DNA of 64,000 nucleotides from Saccharofermentans sp. Lineage in GTDB: Bacteria > Bacillota > Clostridia > Saccharofermentanales > Saccharofermentanaceae. Where the stretch lies: positions 62,001-126,000 of the forward strand of contig JAILDX010000004.1 in NCBI GenBank assembly GCA_024688685.1, read 5' to 3'. The translations under genes were made by a program, and so were the position numbers. Positions within the stretch are counted from its first letter, which is position 1; each line of letters opens with the position of its first letter. The notes under the pieces are model-generated. The model worked only from the letters and a program-made list of their open reading frames with translations, was not told the origin of the DNA and did not search any database. This document shows, piece by piece, positions 18,052 to 27,284 of this stretch.

Positions 18052-19560
18052 TCAAACCATCTTACCTACAACTTCAGACACAAGGTTCTTTCCGGCTCTC
18101 CAGTCACTGGGTGTCTTGGACATGGCTACGGTGTATCTTCCATCCCCGTAATAACTCATCTTATAATGCTTTCCATCGTCTGTTATCACCATTCCAAGCG
18201 ACATCAGATCCTGCTTCAGCTTAGCCGGAAGTCCGTCGTAAGTTCCGAGCAGACGTCTTATCTCCTCTTCCCTCATTTTGCTGGACTTCTCATAGTTATT
18301 ATTTTCAATGATGTCGCTGAATACATCATGTCTTCTGGAATCCTCAGGGACATTCTTCAGAGCTTCTTCAAGAGCGGAAAGAACAAGATCTTTGATCTCT
18401 CCGTCATAAAAATCAGTCTCGATGCCGAAAGTGATTACAGGGGTATTTTCAAACGAACTGCATCTGGAACGCAGTCCCTGATTCTCGCTGATCAAAGTCT
18501 CATTAGCCTTCGTAAGATCTGCAATCTGTTTTTTCATGCGTTCCATATCTTCGTCGTAAGCTTCCAGCAGTTCATTAGCCTCATCTGTGGCTGTCTTTAC
18601 TGCCTGTTCGTATATTTTCCGAGTTTCTTCATCGAGCGTTTCCCGGATACGCGAAGCTTCTTCCTCCAGCTTCTTCCGTGCTGCCTCAGAAGCGGCCACA
18701 GCCTCCCTCTGTGAATCAACACGGTCCATAAGAAGAGCATTGTTGATACCCTGCCAGGTAAACAACGGCTTAACAGTCTGCAGATTGATATACTTCAGGA
18801 CCTCCTGAACAGTCCTGTAAGAAAGCATATAATCCTCATCTTCTTCGCGTCGGCGGATTATCTTTCCGCCGCTTACTGCATCGTTGGGATAATAGATCGC
18901 TATCGAACCGGAAGAAACATGATCAATGACCACTGCGTCAGTTATGGTCTGTTCCTGGTCAATGCTTTCCTGAACAAATACATGAGCTACACCCTTAAGA
19001 CGGTAAGCAAGCCTGTCAACATCTATCGGATTCTCATTATCATCAGTCTTTGATACATAAACAACAGGTACTTTATATGTATTCCTGCCATTCATGATAT
19101 CGGCGATAAGACCTATCTTGTCATCAGTCATGACTATCGCATTCTCTGTAAAAGGAATGTCCCCGTCTTTCTTAAGATAACCGTGCTTTATCAGGAACGA
19201 AATAAATGCCGGAGTGGAATACTTACCGTCAAAGATCAGTGCATCCGGAGAGTAGCTGCGGTCCAGCATGACAGCCATCTTCATATTACGGAAGTTCATT
19301 ACATAATCAGTATCCCATGTAATGCCATTATCGACCTTCTCAAATCTTACAGCGATCGTACTTTCCTTTGAATACTCCTCTGCTGCAAGCCAGAGATTAT
19401 CATTTCCGAATCTGATGCTCTTCTCACCTTTCCAGACAAGGTCAGGAATCCTGTTAACCTCATAGTATCTGGGGTTGTTATTCCATTCCATAACAAGCTC
19501 CATAAAGGCCTCACGTGTCATTTTTGATTCAATATCAAGGATAGTAGAAAACAGCAGCAT
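18052..19560 (-). CDS. Coiled-coil protein with HicA-like C-terminus, function unknown
   Basis: A 502-residue protein that I cannot assign to a named family. The N-terminal 270 residues form an alpha/beta domain (DLVWKGEKSIRFGNDNLWL; WDTDYVMNF; KVPVVYVSK; RLAYRLKGVAHVFVQES). A coiled coil spans about 285-375, rich in Glu, Lys and Ala. The last 75 residues (GKHYKMSYYGDGRY, then SDWRAGKNLVSEVV) resemble the small dsRNA-binding-like fold of HicA toxins. I have a general impression that such proteins occur sporadically in Firmicutes genomes, sometimes near defence genes, but this is memory, not evidence here. It sits alone between tRNA-Lys and a strong palindromic terminator, with its own RBS (GGAGG near 19567). 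Confidence 0.7.
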   Translation of the reverse strand: MLLFSTILDIESKMTREAFMELVMEWNNNPRYYEVNRIPDLVWKGEKSIRFGNDNLWLAAEEYSKESTIAVRFEKVDNGITWDTDYVMNFRNMKMAVMLDRSYSPDALIFDGKYSTPAFISFLIKHGYLKKDGDIPFTENAIVMTDDKIGLIADIMNGRNTYKVPVVYVSKTDDNENPIDVDRLAYRLKGVAHVFVQESIDQEQTITDAVVIDHVSSGSIAIYYPNDAVSGGKIIRRREEDEDYMLSYRTVQEVLKYINLQTVKPLFTWQGINNALLMDRVDSQREAVAASEAARKKLEEEASRIRETLDEETRKIYEQAVKTATDEANELLEAYDEDMERMKKQIADLTKANETLISENQGLRSRCSSFENTPVITFGIETDFYDGEIKDLVLSALEEALKNVPEDSRRHDVFSDIIENNNYEKSSKMREEEIRRLLGTYDGLPAKLKQDLMSLGMVITDDGKHYKMSYYGDGRYTVAMSKTPSDWRAGKNLVSEVVGKMV

Positions 19561-19653
19561 ACAAACCTCCGTAACGGGATAGATATAACTGATTATAGCA
19601 CCATATGTGATATCTCTTCATATATTGAGGATCTTGCAGTCAGGAACACATAT

Positions 19654-19679
19654 TAATAAAAGCCCCGGGGCTTTTATTA
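19654..19679. terminator. 26-bp perfect palindrome, likely terminator after ftsY
   Basis: A perfect palindrome centred on CCCC/GGGG with A/T-rich outer arms (AATAAAA/TTTTATT). It lies 17 bp past the ftsY stop codon and 93 bp before the start of the 502-residue protein. It has no loop in the strict sense but a hairpin of 11 pairs with a CCGG turn would end in TTTTATTA on either strand, so it should stop transcription both ways. Confidence 0.7.
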
Positions 19680-19695
19680 GTTAAGCTTTCTTTGA

Positions 19696-20610
19696 TCATT
19701 CAGTTATCAGAGATTCAACAAATATATCCGGATCAAAATCGACCAGATCATCAACGCCCTCGCCAAGGCCCGCAAGAACAACAGGAACCTTGCAGGTATA
19801 TGCAACTGCAATGATAACTCCGCCCTTTGCAGAACCGTCAAGTTTGGTCACACCGAGATAATCAAGATCAACAACTTCAGAGAAGCTCTGAGCCTGAAGG
19901 ACTCCGTTCTGACCCGTTGTAGCATCGATTATCAGCATCGACTTTACAATGCTGTCAGGAGCCTCTCGAGCTATTATCCTCTTGATCTTGCCAAGCTCAT
20001 CCATAAGATTCTTCTTATTATGCAGACGCCCGGCCGTATCGACTATGAGGATATCCGCCTTACGCGCAAGAGCAGCATGAACGGAATCATAAACGACTGC
20101 AGCGGGATCTGAACCGTCAGAACCCTGTGAGATAACAGTAGTACCCGTCTTCTCTCCCCATGCCTTTATCTGCTCAACGGCAGCTGCTCTGAACGTATCT
20201 GCAGCCGCGATGATGACCTTCTTTCCCTCAGCCTTATATCTTGCTGCAAGCTTGCCTGCCGTCGTTGTCTTACCGGTACCGTTAACGCCGACAAGAAGAA
20301 GGATGTTAAGCTTCCCCTCTTCGATCTCATAAGTTGACTTAGGACCGAGGATCTCCTTCATACGTGTCTTTACTGAGTTCAGGACTGCTTCCTTGCTGTT
20401 ATCACCGGACTTTTTAATATCAGCCTTAACATGGTCGATGATATCCATACTTGCTTCAACGCCGCAGTCTGCACGGACCATCAGTTCCTCAAGCTCATCG
20501 AGCTGATCCTCATCAAAATGGCCTGTCATTGCAGCAAGCTTTGTAAATCCACCTCCGAAGAACTTGCGTGTCTTATCAAGACCTCTCTTAAATGCATCAA
20601 ATAAACCCAT
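19696..20610 (-). CDS. ftsY: Signal recognition particle receptor FtsY
   Basis: A 304-residue SRP GTPase of near-minimal size: it lacks the long acidic N-terminal domain of E. coli FtsY, as is usual in Firmicutes. The N domain (about 1-90) leads into the NG core: G1 GVNGTGKTTTAGKLA (about 108), DTFRAAAVEQ, G3 DTAGRLHNKKNLMDEL, G4 TKLDGSAKGG, and GLGEGVDDLVDF near the end. It docks SRP-bound ribosomes at the membrane. It follows smc by 9 bp in the conserved rnc-smc-ftsY block. Confidence 0.97.
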   Translation of the reverse strand: MGLFDAFKRGLDKTRKFFGGGFTKLAAMTGHFDEDQLDELEELMVRADCGVEASMDIIDHVKADIKKSGDNSKEAVLNSVKTRMKEILGPKSTYEIEEGKLNILLLVGVNGTGKTTTAGKLAARYKAEGKKVIIAAADTFRAAAVEQIKAWGEKTGTTVISQGSDGSDPAAVVYDSVHAALARKADILIVDTAGRLHNKKNLMDELGKIKRIIAREAPDSIVKSMLIIDATTGQNGVLQAQSFSEVVDLDYLGVTKLDGSAKGGVIIAVAYTCKVPVVLAGLGEGVDDLVDFDPDIFVESLITE

Positions 20611-20619
20611 ATATCCCCC

Positions 20620-23600
20620 TTAGTTAAGTCTCATGGACAATATCTTGGAAATACCGCGCTCCGCCATCGTAACGCCGTACATCCTGTCACACGCCTCCAT
20701 AGTACCCTTACGGTGCGTAACAAGGATAAACTGTGACTTTACGCAATACCTTCTTACAAAGTCCGTAAATCTCGCTACGTTAACATCATCGAGCGCAGCC
20801 TCGACCTCATCAAGGATAACGAAAGGCGACGGTTTGAGCTCAAGGATCGCGAAAAGGAGCGCGATGGCCGTAAGACATCTCTCACCACCGGACAGAAGCG
20901 TAAGGCTCTGAAGTTTCTTTCCCGGCGGCTGCGCCTTGATCTCGATGTTGCACTCAAGAACATCATCGGAATCCAGAACGATCTCTGCCGTACCGCCTCC
21001 GAACAGATCAAAGAAGACCCTCTTGAAGTTCTCATTGATAATCTCGAAATGCTTGATAAACTGCTGCTGCATCTCCGCGATAAGGTCATCTATAACCTTC
21101 TCAAGATTTACCTTCGCCTCATAGATGTCGTTGCGCTGGTTCGTCATGAACTCAAGACGCTCGGAAAGTTCTCTGTATTCATCGACTGAATCAAGATTAA
21201 CAGGACCGATGCTCTTTATCTCATTACGCAGTTTTGCGATTTCTTTTGAAAGCGCCGCTGCGTCTTCTACAGGCTCACAGGATTCCTTTATATTGTCGTA
21301 AGTTACCTCATAATCCTCCCAGAGCCTGCTCTTGGAGAGATCGATCTCATCTATATACTTCTCGTACTTTGCAACGTGATTAGTAAGCTTGCTGTTGAGA
21401 TTATTGAGTGACGTGCTGATAGACGTCATATTTGCAACGAAACCGGACAAACCGTTATCGATGTCGCTCTTCTGCTTCATGAGGTCCTTAACCTCAGTCT
21501 GAAGAGCTGTCTCGCTCTCACCCAGCTTTTTTAGCGTATCATTGATTATGCCGATCTCCTTGTCTATCTTGGCAAGTTCCTGCTCGTTCTCCTTAATGTG
21601 TTCTTCTCTCTCAGCGATTGCTTTGTTATTTGCATCTATCTGTGTCAGGATATGCTCGGCGAGATTAAGGATACCGTTACGCTCAGCAAGCTTTCTTTCT
21701 GAAGCAAGGGACAGTTCATTAAGCTGTTCCTTTATTTCGTCTATGTGCTCTGAAGCTGACTGTGCCTTCTCATCGCCTGATTTGCTGTCTTTCCTGATAT
21801 CATCAAGCTCATTATTGATCTCCTGCTCGATCCTGCCGAGTTCCTCAAGATCATCCTCAAGTCTCAGCCTGTCTGTAGAGATCTTCTTCAGGAGTTCTTC
21901 ATATTCAGCTTTCTGCTCTTCACTCTCTTTTGCTTTGCTCTCTATGGCGTGATATTCAGTCTCAGCCTTAACTCGTTCCATTGAGAAATACTTAAGCTGC
22001 TCGGCAAGAATGGCAAGATCCTTATTCAGTTCTCCGATCTTGTCATCGACTTCCTGTCTGTTCTCTTCATTATCCGAAAGCTTTGCCTCAAGCTCATCAG
22101 TATGCTTTGTAAGTTCCTCTATCTCTCTTGCTCTTCCGAGGATACCTACGCCGGACTTTCTGGCGCTGCCTCCCGTAAGAGATCCGCCCGGATTGACGGA
22201 ATCACCGTCGAGAGTGATTATCTTTACCTGATGATCTGTCTTCGATGCTATCTTACGCGCGTTATCAAGATCGTCAGCGATTATTATCCTTCCGAGAAGA
22301 TTGGAAATGATGCTGTTAAGCTTCTTATCGCACTTAACAAGCTCATCTGCCGTATTGATATATCCCTTCATTATCGAAGCCTTGGAATCTATCTCTGCAG
22401 GTATCGGCCTTGCCTTAATATTCTCAACGGGAAGGAACGTAACACGCCCAAGTCTCTTTGTCTTCAGGACGTTGATAAGATCAGCAGCATCTGATTCTGT
22501 AGTAGTTACAAGATTATGGATTGCATTACCGAGAGCTATCTCAATAGCCGTCTCATACTTCTTATCTACAGAGATAAGATCACCTAATACGCCGACGATC
22601 TTTCCCTTGAGTCCGGGATTGCTGTCTATCTCGTCAAGGAGTCTTCTTACAGATTCCTGATAACCTTCCTTGCGCTTCTCGAGATCCTTCAGTGTGCGGA
22701 GTCTTGCTATCGACGAAAGGAACTCACTGTTGTTTTTCTCAAAGAAAGCATTAAGTTCGATCTGCTTCTCAGACAGTACTTTCAGTTTATCGTGGCGCTC
22801 CCTGATATCATCCTGAACATCGCCTTCCGCTTTTGTCATCTCTTTCCAGTGCTTATCAGCATCTGTAAGCATCTGTGAGAGTTCTTCCTTGCCCTGTGTG
22901 ATCGAACTTAACTGTCCTGATATCCTCGTAACCTGCTCATTGAGCGATTCGATCCTTGCAGCCGTTGTCTTGATATTCTCGCGGCTCTCGTAGAGTTCCC
23001 CCGTCTTACCCTCGATCTTTGTCCTTATCGCATTTCGAGCCTTCTCGTCCTTGGCAAACTCCAGAAGGAGCTCATCTCTCGCCTTTGAAAGATCATTAAA
23101 CTGCTTATTGAGTTCATCGCATTCGCCGAGGATCTTATCGGCCTTTGCAAGATGTCCCTTGCGGTCCGCTTCAAGAGTCTTGATGCCCGCAACGGTACTC
23201 TCGTTGTCGTATCTGCTGTCTTCTATGTCTTTCTTTATGCGGGTCTGACGTTCGATAAGGACTTTCTTATCGGAATTGGACTCATACTGCTGCTCGTTAA
23301 CATCGGACAGTTCCTGTCTCTTTTCCTCGATGAGGTCTTCCAGCGCAGTACTCTTCTCTGTCAGTTCCTTATTCTCTTCTCTCAGAGCGAGGAATCTATC
23401 CTCCTGCTCCTTTATCTCAGCCTCAAGCTGTTCCTTGATGCTGGCAGAATCGCCCATCGCGGCATTACACTCGCCTATTCTGTGTACAAGGAGCGCAATG
23501 TCCTTCGTCTTCATCGACTCGTATACCTTGTGGTATCTGATGGCCTTTTTGCTCTGCTGTTCGAGCGGTCCTGACCTCTCGTTGAGTTCAGCAAGGATAT

Positions 23601-24177
23601 CATCGATCCTCAGAAGGTCCTGCTCGGTATGGGAAAGCTTGCGCTCTGCCTCATCCTTCCTGACCTTGAACTTAACAATGCCTGCCGCTTCCTCAATAAC
23701 GTATCTTCTGTCCTCAGACTTTGTCGAAAGGATCTCGTCAACACGTCCCTGACCAACGATGGAATATCCGTCCTTACCGATACCCGTATCAAGGAAGAGT
23801 CCTACGATATCCTTAAGTCTGCAGTTAACCTTGTTTATCTGATATTCGCTCTCTCCGGAACGGTAGAGCCTTCTTGTGATCTGTATCTCAGGGAAATCAT
23901 AATCAATATACTTATCGGCGTTATCAAGAGTAAGCGTGACTTCCGCATAATTCATCGCCTTCCGTGTGGATGTACCGTTGAAGATGACGTCTTCCATCTT
24001 GCCGCCGCGGAGCGATTTTGCGCTCTGTTCACCCAGAACCCAACGGACTGCATCGGTAACATTCGATTTACCACTTCCGTTAGGCCCTACAATAGCTGTC
24101 ATTCCTGTATCAAACTCGATCAGAGTGTTCTCCGGGAATGACTTAAATCCTTGGATTTCAAGTTTTTTGAGATACAT
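20620..24177 (-). CDS. smc: Chromosome segregation protein SMC
   Basis: An 1185-residue condensin ATPase of normal length. The N-terminal head has Walker A GPNGSGKSNVTDAV (about 32-45); long coiled coils flank a hinge (about 510-670, with PGLKGKIVGVLGDLI and GGSLTGGS); the C-terminal head has the signature LLSGGERCLTAIALLFAIL and Walker B FVILDEVEAALDD. With ScpA and ScpB (not in the window) it compacts and helps segregate the chromosome. It lies between rnc (8-bp gap) and ftsY. Confidence 0.98.
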   Translation of the reverse strand: MYLKKLEIQGFKSFPENTLIEFDTGMTAIVGPNGSGKSNVTDAVRWVLGEQSAKSLRGGKMEDVIFNGTSTRKAMNYAEVTLTLDNADKYIDYDFPEIQITRRLYRSGESEYQINKVNCRLKDIVGLFLDTGIGKDGYSIVGQGRVDEILSTKSEDRRYVIEEAAGIVKFKVRKDEAERKLSHTEQDLLRIDDILAELNERSGPLEQQSKKAIRYHKVYESMKTKDIALLVHRIGECNAAMGDSASIKEQLEAEIKEQEDRFLALREENKELTEKSTALEDLIEEKRQELSDVNEQQYESNSDKKVLIERQTRIKKDIEDSRYDNESTVAGIKTLEADRKGHLAKADKILGECDELNKQFNDLSKARDELLLEFAKDEKARNAIRTKIEGKTGELYESRENIKTTAARIESLNEQVTRISGQLSSITQGKEELSQMLTDADKHWKEMTKAEGDVQDDIRERHDKLKVLSEKQIELNAFFEKNNSEFLSSIARLRTLKDLEKRKEGYQESVRRLLDEIDSNPGLKGKIVGVLGDLISVDKKYETAIEIALGNAIHNLVTTTESDAADLINVLKTKRLGRVTFLPVENIKARPIPAEIDSKASIMKGYINTADELVKCDKKLNSIISNLLGRIIIADDLDNARKIASKTDHQVKIITLDGDSVNPGGSLTGGSARKSGVGILGRAREIEELTKHTDELEAKLSDNEENRQEVDDKIGELNKDLAILAEQLKYFSMERVKAETEYHAIESKAKESEEQKAEYEELLKKISTDRLRLEDDLEELGRIEQEINNELDDIRKDSKSGDEKAQSASEHIDEIKEQLNELSLASERKLAERNGILNLAEHILTQIDANNKAIAEREEHIKENEQELAKIDKEIGIINDTLKKLGESETALQTEVKDLMKQKSDIDNGLSGFVANMTSISTSLNNLNSKLTNHVAKYEKYIDEIDLSKSRLWEDYEVTYDNIKESCEPVEDAAALSKEIAKLRNEIKSIGPVNLDSVDEYRELSERLEFMTNQRNDIYEAKVNLEKVIDDLIAEMQQQFIKHFEIINENFKRVFFDLFGGGTAEIVLDSDDVLECNIEIKAQPPGKKLQSLTLLSGGERCLTAIALLFAILELKPSPFVILDEVEAALDDVNVARFTDFVRRYCVKSQFILVTHRKGTMEACDRMYGVTMAERGISKILSMRLN

Positions 24178-24185
24178 CTTAAGGA

Positions 24186-24896
24186 TTATACCATAAATGT
24201 GGAATTATACACGCCAATCGCTTCCTGCGCGCACTTCTGTTCGGCATCCTTTTTGCTGTGTCCCGTCGCTTTTGCCAGGAACGTGTCATCAGCGTACACT
24301 TCGCAGTCAAATTCCTTCTGGTGCGCGGGTCCCCTCTCGCCTGTTATCACGAAGGAGATCTGGTGTCTGCACCCTCTGCTCTGGGAAATCTCGAGAAGTC
24401 TGCTCTTATAATCCATAAAGATCTCACCGTTCACCGCTTTACTGACCGTATCGGAAAGATTTTTATAAATTACATCTCTTGCCGCTTCAAACCCGCCGTC
24501 AAAATACACAGCAGCTATTACCGCCTCGAAACAATCAGCCAGATTGGAATCCTTATCGGCGCCGCCGCTCTGGGATTCGCCCTTACCCAGGAGCAGATAT
24601 CTTCCAAACTCGAGCCCTCTTGCCACTTCGGCAAAAGATCTCTCGCAGACTGCCGCACTTCTTGTCTTTGAAAGGAAACCTTCATCGCATTTGGGCTTCA
24701 TGTCATAGATCATCTCGCCCACGACCGTATCGAGAACCGCATCTCCAATAAACTCAAGTCTCTGATTGGACTGCCAGTGCTCGCCGCCGTTCTCGAAAAC
24801 ATACGTGGTGTGCGTAAAAGCAGTCTCAAGGATCGACTTATCCTTAAAAGAGTAACCCAGATTACTCTCAAAGGAGGAATAGTCTGTTTCTGTCAT
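24186..24896 (-). CDS. rnc: Ribonuclease III
   Basis: A 236-residue double-strand-specific endonuclease for rRNA and mRNA processing. The signature QRLEFIGDAVLDTVVGEMIY (about 44-63) holds the metal-binding acids; a second acidic site is DCFEAVIAAVYFDGG; the dsRNA-binding domain is C-terminal (about 158-230, KDAEQKCAQEAI). The RBS is AAGGTGATCT. The acpP terminator lies just upstream, so expression depends on readthrough or an unrecognised promoter. Confidence 0.97.
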   Translation of the reverse strand: MTETDYSSFESNLGYSFKDKSILETAFTHTTYVFENGGEHWQSNQRLEFIGDAVLDTVVGEMIYDMKPKCDEGFLSKTRSAAVCERSFAEVARGLEFGRYLLLGKGESQSGGADKDSNLADCFEAVIAAVYFDGGFEAARDVIYKNLSDTVSKAVNGEIFMDYKSRLLEISQSRGCRHQISFVITGERGPAHQKEFDCEVYADDTFLAKATGHSKKDAEQKCAQEAIGVYNSTFMV

Positions 24897-24906
24897 AGAT
24901 CACCTT

Positions 24907-24938
24907 AAAAAAATAGCTGAATGCGATGCATTCAGCTA
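24907..24938 (-). terminator. Terminator of acpP
   Basis: On the minus strand a perfect 10-bp stem (TAGCTGAATG with CATTCAGCTA) closed by a five-base loop is followed by seven Ts (As at 24907-24913). It stands between acpP and rnc and should partly or fully uncouple them. Confidence 0.85.
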
Positions 24939-24960
24939 CTGCAACTATAATTATACCGGA

Positions 24961-25206
24961 TTACTCTTTGTCAAGACCGAGGATGTAGTCGATAGCGTCC
25001 TTAACTGTTGTTACCTTCTCAGCAACATCATCAGGGATCTCGATATCGAATTCCTGCTCCATAGCCATAACGAGCTCAACCATATCAAGTGAATCTGCAT
25101 TGAGATCGTCGATGAATGATGAATCCTCTGTGATTGTTGACTCATCAACTCCGAGCTGGTCTACGATCATATCCTTGATCTTTCCGAATAATTCTTCTCT
25201 TGTCAT
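24961..25206 (-). CDS. acpP: Acyl carrier protein
   Basis: An 81-residue acidic carrier of fatty acid synthesis. The phosphopantetheine attachment site is DSLDMVE (Ser in the middle of the protein), followed by [13 protein letters not shown], both standard. The ATG at 25206 is chosen for GGAGGTAATACAA upstream; the ATG five codons earlier lies within that ribosome-binding region. It is monocistronic between pgsA and a strong terminator. A palindrome lies between its promoter and RBS. Confidence 0.95.
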   Translation of the reverse strand: MTREELFGKIKDMIVDQLGVDESTITEDSSFIDDLNADSLDMVELVMAMEQEFDIEIPDDVAEKVTTVKDAIDYILGLDKE

Positions 25207-25225
25207 TTGTATTACCTCCAAATAT

Positions 25226-25240
25226 GATTGTTGAACAATC
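25226..25240. promoter_or_regulatory. Palindrome in the acpP leader, possible operator
   Basis: GATTGTT-G-AACAATC is a perfect 7-bp inverted repeat around one central base, placed between the -10 box and the RBS of acpP, where a repressor would act. I do not recognise it as a FapR or FabT consensus. Confidence 0.4.
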
Positions 25241-25249
25241 TTACAATTA

Positions 25250-25278
25250 CTTTTAATGTAACAGTCTCAAATTGTCAA
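25250..25278 (-). promoter_or_regulatory. Probable promoter of acpP
   Basis: On the minus strand TTGACA (25273-25278) and TAAAAG (25250-25255) are 17 bp apart, 44 bp upstream of the acpP start. The -35 box is perfect, the -10 box weak. Confidence 0.5.
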
Positions 25279-25281
25279 TAG

Positions 25282-25902
25282 TTATTTTGATTCTTTAAAC
25301 AGATCGAGGTTCTTGAAGAGATAATCAAGTCCAGAAACCACCGTAAGAATAACGCAAAGGAAGAACAGAACGTCACCGATGACCGTTATCGCACAAACGG
25401 GAAGCGGATATACAGTCGTCTGGCCAGTGATCCTGAAAAGGAGCGGTTCAAAGAGCAGATAGATGATCGCAACCATCTGAACGAAAGTCTTGACCTTGCC
25501 GATCATCTTAGCAGCCATGACCTCACCCTTTGCTGCAGCCACAAGCCTGATGCCTGAGATCATAAAGTCTCTGAACACGATGAGCATGACACACCATGCG
25601 TTAACTCTTCCAAGTGCCAGGAAGCCGAGAAGAACACTGATTACAAGGACCTTATCTGCCAAAGGATCAAGGAACTTGCCGAGATTGGTAACAAGATTCT
25701 GTCTCCTTGCGATCTGTCCGTCGAAGAAATCAGTGAGAGAAGCAACGATAAAGATAACTGCTGCAACGATCATTCCGTAATTACTGATGAAATTATTCCA
25801 GCCCTCCGGTTGCCATCCGTAGATATTGATCGGAAGCATGAACAAGAGCGTAAAAGGAATCAGTATGATCCTCAAAAGTGAGAGCTTATTAGGTAAGTTC
25901 AT
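25282..25902 (-). CDS. pgsA: CDP-diacylglycerol-glycerol-3-phosphate phosphatidyltransferase
   Basis: A 206-residue membrane enzyme that makes phosphatidylglycerol phosphate. It begins MNLPNKLSLLRIILIPFTLLF, typical for PgsA, and has the CDP-alcohol phosphotransferase motif from SLTDFFDGQIARR through GKFLDPLADK (about residues 58-85). Several membrane segments follow. Its ATG overlaps the rimO stop (ATGA); rimO-pgsA is a frequent pair in Firmicutes. Confidence 0.95.
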   Translation of the reverse strand: MNLPNKLSLLRIILIPFTLLFMLPINIYGWQPEGWNNFISNYGMIVAAVIFIVASLTDFFDGQIARRQNLVTNLGKFLDPLADKVLVISVLLGFLALGRVNAWCVMLIVFRDFMISGIRLVAAAKGEVMAAKMIGKVKTFVQMVAIIYLLFEPLLFRITGQTTVYPLPVCAITVIGDVLFFLCVILTVVSGLDYLFKNLDLFKESK

Positions 25903-27245
25903 ATTATTACTCCTGTCATATCATAATCAGAGCTATCCACTATCTTGACAGGATATCTTCTTCCTATCTCCAGCTCTCCATATTCTTCATCAGGTACAAG
26001 CACATAAATGACAGGGTCGTCTTCCGGAGCCTCGCCATAGCTTCTACCCTTGTAAAATATACCATCTTCTGAAATAGAATCAATAGTTACTACAGTTTCT
26101 GTCCCAACTCTTCTCTTTGTATTCTCGCGTGAGATCTGGCGCTGGAGCTCATATATTTCTTCAAATCTTCTCTTTTTAACAATCTCATCCACCTGATCCG
26201 GCATATCAAAAGCCGGTGTTCCCTCTTCAGGGGAGAACATAAAACAGCCAAGACGGTCAAATCTCCACTTCTTAAGGTTCTCCTTAAGAAGCTCGAAATC
26301 CTCTTCCGTCTCTCCCGGGAAACCAACCATAACAGTAGTCCTGATGATCGCATCCGGGATATTCTCCCTGATAAGATCAAGCTTCTTCGTTATCATTTCT
26401 TCTGTGTCCGCCCTTCTCATTGCCTTCAGTATCCTGTCGCTTCCGTGCTGTATCGGGATATCAAAATAATGAGCAGCCTTTGGATTATTCTTAACTTCAT
26501 CGATCAGCTCATCTGTAATGCCGTCCATATAACCATACATGACCCTGATGAGTTCAACACCTTCGATTCCGGAGATCTTATGTATAAGTTCCGCTGTAGC
26601 TCTCTTCTTATATATATCTATACCGTAATTAGTAGTATCCTGAGCTGCGAGGACCAATTCCCTGTATCCCTTATCTGCCAGTATCTTTGCTTCTTCAACA
26701 ATACTTTCCAAAGGTCTTGAATGGAGACTCCCCCTGATAAGCGGGATGGCACAGAATGCACATCTGTGAAGGCATCCCTCGCCAATCTTTATCCACGCAA
26801 AGCCTGTAGTGGATACTTCCTTATCCGGATCAAGATGTTCGAGACTTCCGGCTTCTGAAACACATTTTATCTTCTCTTCATCCACAAGCATGTCGATAAC
26901 GCTTACTATATCCTGATAATGAGCTGTTCCGACAACGGCATCGACTTCAGGCATCTCTTTGAGGATATCGTCCGGATAGCGCTGAGAAAGGCATCCGGTA
27001 ACGACGATCTTACTGATCTTACCTTCTTCCTTGAGATCTGCGCAGGAAAGGATCGTATCTATCGCTTCCTTTTTTGCTGATTCGATAAATCCGCATGTGT
27101 TGATTATAACGACATCCGTATTATCGATATCGTTAACAACATCAAATCCCGCATCTTTGAGATTCTTTACCATACACTCGGCATCAACGAGATTCTTTGA
27201 GCATCCGAGAGCGATTAAAGATATCCTGATATTACTGTGATCCAT
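25899..27245 (-). CDS. rimO: Ribosomal protein S12 methylthiotransferase RimO
   Basis: A 448-residue radical SAM enzyme that methylthiolates an aspartate of ribosomal protein S12. The N-terminal UPF0004 domain has three cysteines (GCSKN near residue 14, NTCGF, TGCLSQRYP); the radical SAM cluster motif is CLHRCAFCAIP (about 158-168); a C-terminal TRAM-like domain closes the protein (about 375-440). MTTase subfamily: the SLGCxKN-type start (ALGCSKNLVDAE) favours RimO over MiaB. Confidence 0.93.
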   Translation of the reverse strand: MDHSNIRISLIALGCSKNLVDAECMVKNLKDAGFDVVNDIDNTDVVIINTCGFIESAKKEAIDTILSCADLKEEGKISKIVVTGCLSQRYPDDILKEMPEVDAVVGTAHYQDIVSVIDMLVDEEKIKCVSEAGSLEHLDPDKEVSTTGFAWIKIGEGCLHRCAFCAIPLIRGSLHSRPLESIVEEAKILADKGYRELVLAAQDTTNYGIDIYKKRATAELIHKISGIEGVELIRVMYGYMDGITDELIDEVKNNPKAAHYFDIPIQHGSDRILKAMRRADTEEMITKKLDLIRENIPDAIIRTTVMVGFPGETEEDFELLKENLKKWRFDRLGCFMFSPEEGTPAFDMPDQVDEIVKKRRFEEIYELQRQISRENTKRRVGTETVVTIDSISEDGIFYKGRSYGEAPEDDPVIYVLVPDEEYGELEIGRRYPVKIVDSSDYDMTGVII

Positions 27246-27284
27246 TAGTACACCACCTGAAAATAATAGTGATTATAGCATATT

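Noticed and set aside
17926..19700. Possible mobile element integrated at tRNA-Lys.
   Set aside because: No integrase and no direct repeat of the tRNA 3' end is visible downstream; only the position of the 502-residue gene is suggestive.
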